Shown: positions 60,351-64,000 of the stretch, piece after piece
How positions within the stretch are numbered: the first letter of the stretch is position 1
Layout of the letters: every line of letters starts with the position of its first letter
NCBI RefSeq assembly: GCF_029852145.1
Contig: NC_079972.1
Location: forward strand, 13,576,986-13,640,985
DNA from: Microplitis mediator
Lineage: Eukaryota > Arthropoda > Insecta > Hymenoptera > Braconidae
DNA: 64,000 nt
Direction: 5' to 3'
Position numbers and translations under genes: made by a program
Notes under the pieces: generated by a model
What the model was told of the DNA's origin: nothing
What the model saw: only the letters and a program-made list of their open reading frames with translations
The model's database searches: none

Positions 60351-61784
60351 TGGTTTTTAATCAATAAATTATATTGAGCTGCGGCGAAAATTAAACTAAA
60401 ATCACATAACATATTTTTATAAAATCGGTATGTGCATAAATGTATACGTCATGTATTTATAAGTAATATATTAAGTTATCTATAGATTGAAAAGTTATAA
60501 CTCAATATCATAAATTGATTTATCTTTGTCGGTGACGGAACTCACCCGAGATGCAAAAACGTTACGATGTATCATAATCATTGCTGAGTATGCGCGGCTG
60601 CTGGAAAGTGATTATGAGGAATGAGAAAATAAGCCAATCAACAATTATTGGATACTCCGATGTTAAATTTAATTACATCCTCTAATATACTGATGCTAAG
60701 GTGAGCTCCATTATATGATCAAACTATCAACGCCAAGAAATTTAAGTAAAAAAAAGATATCGAAAGGATTCAATTAAAATTTTATCAATATTCTCCTCTA
60801 CCCTTTGACTTGATCAACGAGCAAAGCCAAGTAAGGCGACCATAATGAGTTAATGATTGAGTTAGAACCATTAGCCAGTCATTATCGGCTCGATGAACAT
60901 TCGAGAGAGTCAGCGATAGCGTGTATATATAAATGTATATATAGATATAGATATAGATATAGATATATGTAAGCTCTGGGCGATGCTTTAATACATTTAG
61001 AACAGACAGACGACAGAAATACTGTATCGAGAGACATCAGGATCCTTTTAAAGTACACTCTGTTAAATTAACTTTTTTTCATGACTTTTTGTTGAGTTTT
61101 GTATTTTTCCGAGTTTTCTTATTATTCATCAGTCGCATCCACATTCTCGGTCTCTTGCATCGAGCGCATTATGTAGGTTGGTTTATTTAGCAGCCAAGAA
61201 CAGCAGGTATTGATAGATCAACAGAGTTGGCTTGAGAATTATTCAGAGCTCGTGGATACGTTTCTCTTTGCAAGTTGACGTCAACAATTTTTACGCTCCA
61301 ATTCAATTATTGCTATTCTCCAGTGTGTTAATTCATTTTACTTTTTTTTTCTCTGCTCTATCTATTACTGTTTATTTTTGTTTATTTTTTTGTGCTCTTT
61401 TCTATTTCGCTACTTGGGCATAATAACGTGACATTAATCCTATTTCACGCATGACTAACAGAATATCCATTGACTGTGCAAGTGCGATAAACAATAAACG
61501 ATATAGATTACAATTCAATAATAAAAATTATAAATAATAATTGGATAGAAAAAGAGAGTATAATTTAGTTTAAAATCGTTTGCATCAATTATTAAAATAT
61601 AGCTCAATGGTATAATCCGCTAAGTACTTTATCTGCCGCGTGACTTATTACAGCCGTTCGACATTTTACATCTCTATATTACTTTAATTGCACACCGTCC
61701 ATTTTAAATTGTTATTATTATTATTATTATTATTATTTTATTATTATTATTACTACTATTATTATTATTATTATTATTATTATT

Positions 61785-62274
61785 AGGGGAGAGGGGGCAG
61801 AGTGGATCCCTTAAGGAAAATATTTATAATATCATTAATTTTTTTTACGCGTTTACTTCTTTTTAGACCCTTGATACTTAAATTCACTTCATTATGCTGC
61901 GTCCATGAAAATGGAAAAATCGAAAATTAGGAGCAAAGTGGGCCCTCCAAAAATTTCGGTTTGATATTTTTTATTCTTTAAACGTGTGATATTTGCGAAA
62001 AACTATAAAATAATTGTATTTTAACAATATAAAAGTCATTTTAATAGTCTGCTGCGATATCACTTTATATTAATTTTATTATCTTTAACTTTTTTAATAA
62101 ATTATATTTAATAAACAGCTTCGGTGGTCTATTTTAGCCCTCATTATATAAGAAATTTCGATAAGCTTATATTGTCCGTCCGAATTTATTGGCGTATAGA
62201 AAATTTTAAGGGGCCCACTTTGCCCCCATATTTTTTGAAAATTTTAAGGGGCCTACTTTGCCCTCTCTTCCCTT
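61785..62274. mobile_element. Inverted-repeat element, AGGGGAGAGGGGGCAGAGTGG type
   Basis: Left end AGGGGAGAGGGGGCAGAGTG, right end the inverse (CTACTTTGCCCTCTCTTCCC). The motif GGCCCACTTTGCCCCC recurs just inside the right end and GCAAAGTGGGCCC inside the left half, so the subterminal ends are duplicated. It inserted within a TTA microsatellite. There is no transposase frame. Confidence 0.7.
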
Positions 62275-62286
62275 ATTATTATTGTT

Positions 62287-62488
62287 ATGATCCTGAAGTT
62301 AGTAGACAATTAACAATTTTTGGATTTTTTTTTCAACAAATCAGTTTTTAAAAAAAATAAATAAAAATATGCATATGTAGAAAAATAAAAAAACTACAAG
62401 TGCAATTTTTTAAAATAGTTTTTTTTTATAATTTATCGTTTCAAATTAATTCCAAAAGTTATTAGACGTCGACTAACTTCAGTATTAT
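62287..62488. mobile_element. Family-2 MITE, rightmost copy
   Basis: Ends ATGATCCTGAAGTTAGTAGA and TCGACTAACTTCAGTATTAT. The internal AAAACTACAAGTGCAATTTT is shared with other copies. Confidence 0.7.
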
Positions 62489-64000
62489 TTTATTATTATT
62501 ATTTTTTTTTTGTAGTTAAAATTAAAAATCGGAAATTTTTTCTTTGAAAATAAGCTTTGAGAAGTACGCGTTATTCAAGACCGAAAATTAAATAGCCATT
62601 ATTCGAATGAATCTTTGGAAATATTTGCATTTAGCCATTTTTCATTAGTACCTTTTGTGGTGGCGAATTGGTAAAAAAAAAGGTTTATAAAAAAATGACT
62701 TGGTACATTATCCTACTGTGGGAATAAAAAAAAACGTGAATAACGACAATGCATTTGCGTGGTTCTTCTCTTCCACAGCTTGCAAAAATTCCTTCCTGGT
62801 AACTAAGGAGTGGTAGTTGCAGACGGGCAATCAAATAACGATCGAAGTGGTTTTTCCACGGCATTGCCAAGGAGAGAAGTAGAGTGAGAGGGTGCAGAAC
62901 CACCGTTAGAGTAGAGAGTTTCAAGACGATGGGGGAAAGAGGACCGAGCTACGAAAACTTGCCTGTGCTCTTGCTGGTTACCACCCGTACACGCCGGAAT
63001 AAATCCTAAGGCGCCTAAAAAGCATCGGGAAAAAATAAGAATAACAATAACAATAATAATAATAGTAACAGTAATAATAAAAATAATAATAAAAAAAAAA
63101 ATAAAAGTAGAAAAGAGCAGTCAGGGGGTGGGAAGTCGCGTGGTAAAGTAGGCGCTAGCATACTGGCGTCATTGCAGAAGAAGTCAACTATATGCATATG
63201 TGTACGTACGTATTGTTATTTGTCAACTATTTTATACACATATATGTGTATAAATGTAAAAAGCAGTGAAAAAAAAAATAAAATAGAGTATTTTTGTTTT
63301 ACAGTTTTACAACAATCCCGTTCTCTCTCATACATTTCGATAATACCAAGCAAAACGATAGTACGTAAAAGTTTTTCGAAGCTGTGTTATTGCCTCCCCA
63401 CTTGCCAATCGCTTTCAATTCACCATTCGAAGCGTGAAAGACAACCAGTGAAACAAAATAAAATAATAAAAACTAAAAGGGTAAAATAAAGAAGAAATGC
63501 AGAGATCGCACGAAACATTTCTTCACTTGTTTCATTTTAAACTTTGAAGCTTTTATACATCTAGATAAACATCGCTCCGAGGTTACCGGCATTTCACGTT
63601 ATCCATAAATTCAAACGCCATTATTGTTATCTTATATTTTACCCCGCATTATCATAATGTAGTTGTAGAGTAATGCCAGCGTATTTCGTCCGTGGATGCA
63701 GCGAATGTAAATTAAACGTAGACTGTTAAAAGGGGAGTAATTCATATGACAATACCTGTAAGATGCAACAACCAGAAATCAATGAAAATGTCTCCATTCT
63801 CCTTAGCCACATCCGGTAAGCGAAATACGAAAACACTCGTATAAATCAAGTTACCCATTTGCTACCGATCCGGGTCTAGTCGAGGGAAACGATTCTGACC
63901 TGCATCGACGCCAACTAAATTTCCCCCCTTCCTGTTCTCTTCCTTACTTGTTCCTTTGTTCTTTTTTACATTTTATTCACTCCATATATCTATTCTAATT

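Larger units (their letters stand above)
60269..64000. other. Intergenic DNA right of CAAP1
   Basis: About 3.7 kb with no supported exon. It contains a GATATA-type microsatellite (60940-60966), a TTA microsatellite (about 61707-61784) and two inverted-repeat elements (61785-62274, 62287-62488). GC-richer blocks lie at 61010-61270 and 62740-63010, and an A/T trinucleotide-rich run at 63035-63105. The last 700 bp are GC-richer than average and could be promoter or 5' UTR of a gene beyond the window, but nothing shows this directly. Confidence 0.45.

Noticed and set aside
63015..63197. Leu-rich 60-residue minus-strand frame
   Set aside because: Translation of an AAT/AAC microsatellite.
1..64000. 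tRNA, rRNA, CRISPR array or integrated virus
   Set aside because: I saw no cloverleaf, rRNA core, spaced direct repeats or viral-type genes. A covariance-model scan was not possible, so small RNA genes may have been missed.

Overview
The window is AT-rich eukaryotic DNA with GT/AG introns and eight recognisable protein-coding genes. The families present (apolipophorin-like apoLTP, membrane trehalase, Lrig, a KDM7/PHF8 demethylase) point to an insect. A hymenopteran, perhaps a parasitoid wasp, fits best, but that is inference from gene content, AT bias and repeat style. No bacterial, viral or CRISPR locus was seen.

Layout from left to right: the 3' part of Nup188 (+, 414-6026, cut by the window edge); Mier1 (-, 6538-8893); Lrig (+, 11001-15955); trehalase (-, 21723-24754); a KDM7/PHF8-type PHD-JmjC histone demethylase (-, 31342-35534); apoLTP, a 4,324-residue lipid transfer protein (+, 37165-52680); TBC1D22 (-, 53280-55332); and CAAP1 (+, 57714-60268). 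I rebuilt exon structures by hand from splice sites. For the seven complete genes the exon phases close exactly into one open frame. The genes form convergent pairs (Nup188/Mier1, Lrig/Treh, apoLTP/TBC1D22) and divergent pairs (Mier1/Lrig, KDM7/apoLTP, TBC1D22/CAAP1). They look like unrelated housekeeping, signalling and metabolic genes, not a functional cluster.

The intergenic DNA and introns carry many small non-autonomous DNA elements. At least five inverted-repeat families recur. Several copies are nested, and one nested copy has a perfect 9-bp target duplication. A pogo/Tigger-like element lies in the last apoLTP intron. There are two medium-period tandem arrays: about 304 bp x 3 at 16550-17480, and about 182 bp x 2-3 at 56530-57115. 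The most unusual structure is a near-perfect 453-bp palindrome at 30735-31187. Each of its arms is itself built of two smaller palindromes, and it is much richer in GC than its surroundings. Trehalase shows signs of alternative N- and C-termini. The 24.8-31.3 kb and 60.3-64 kb stretches hold no gene that I can support.
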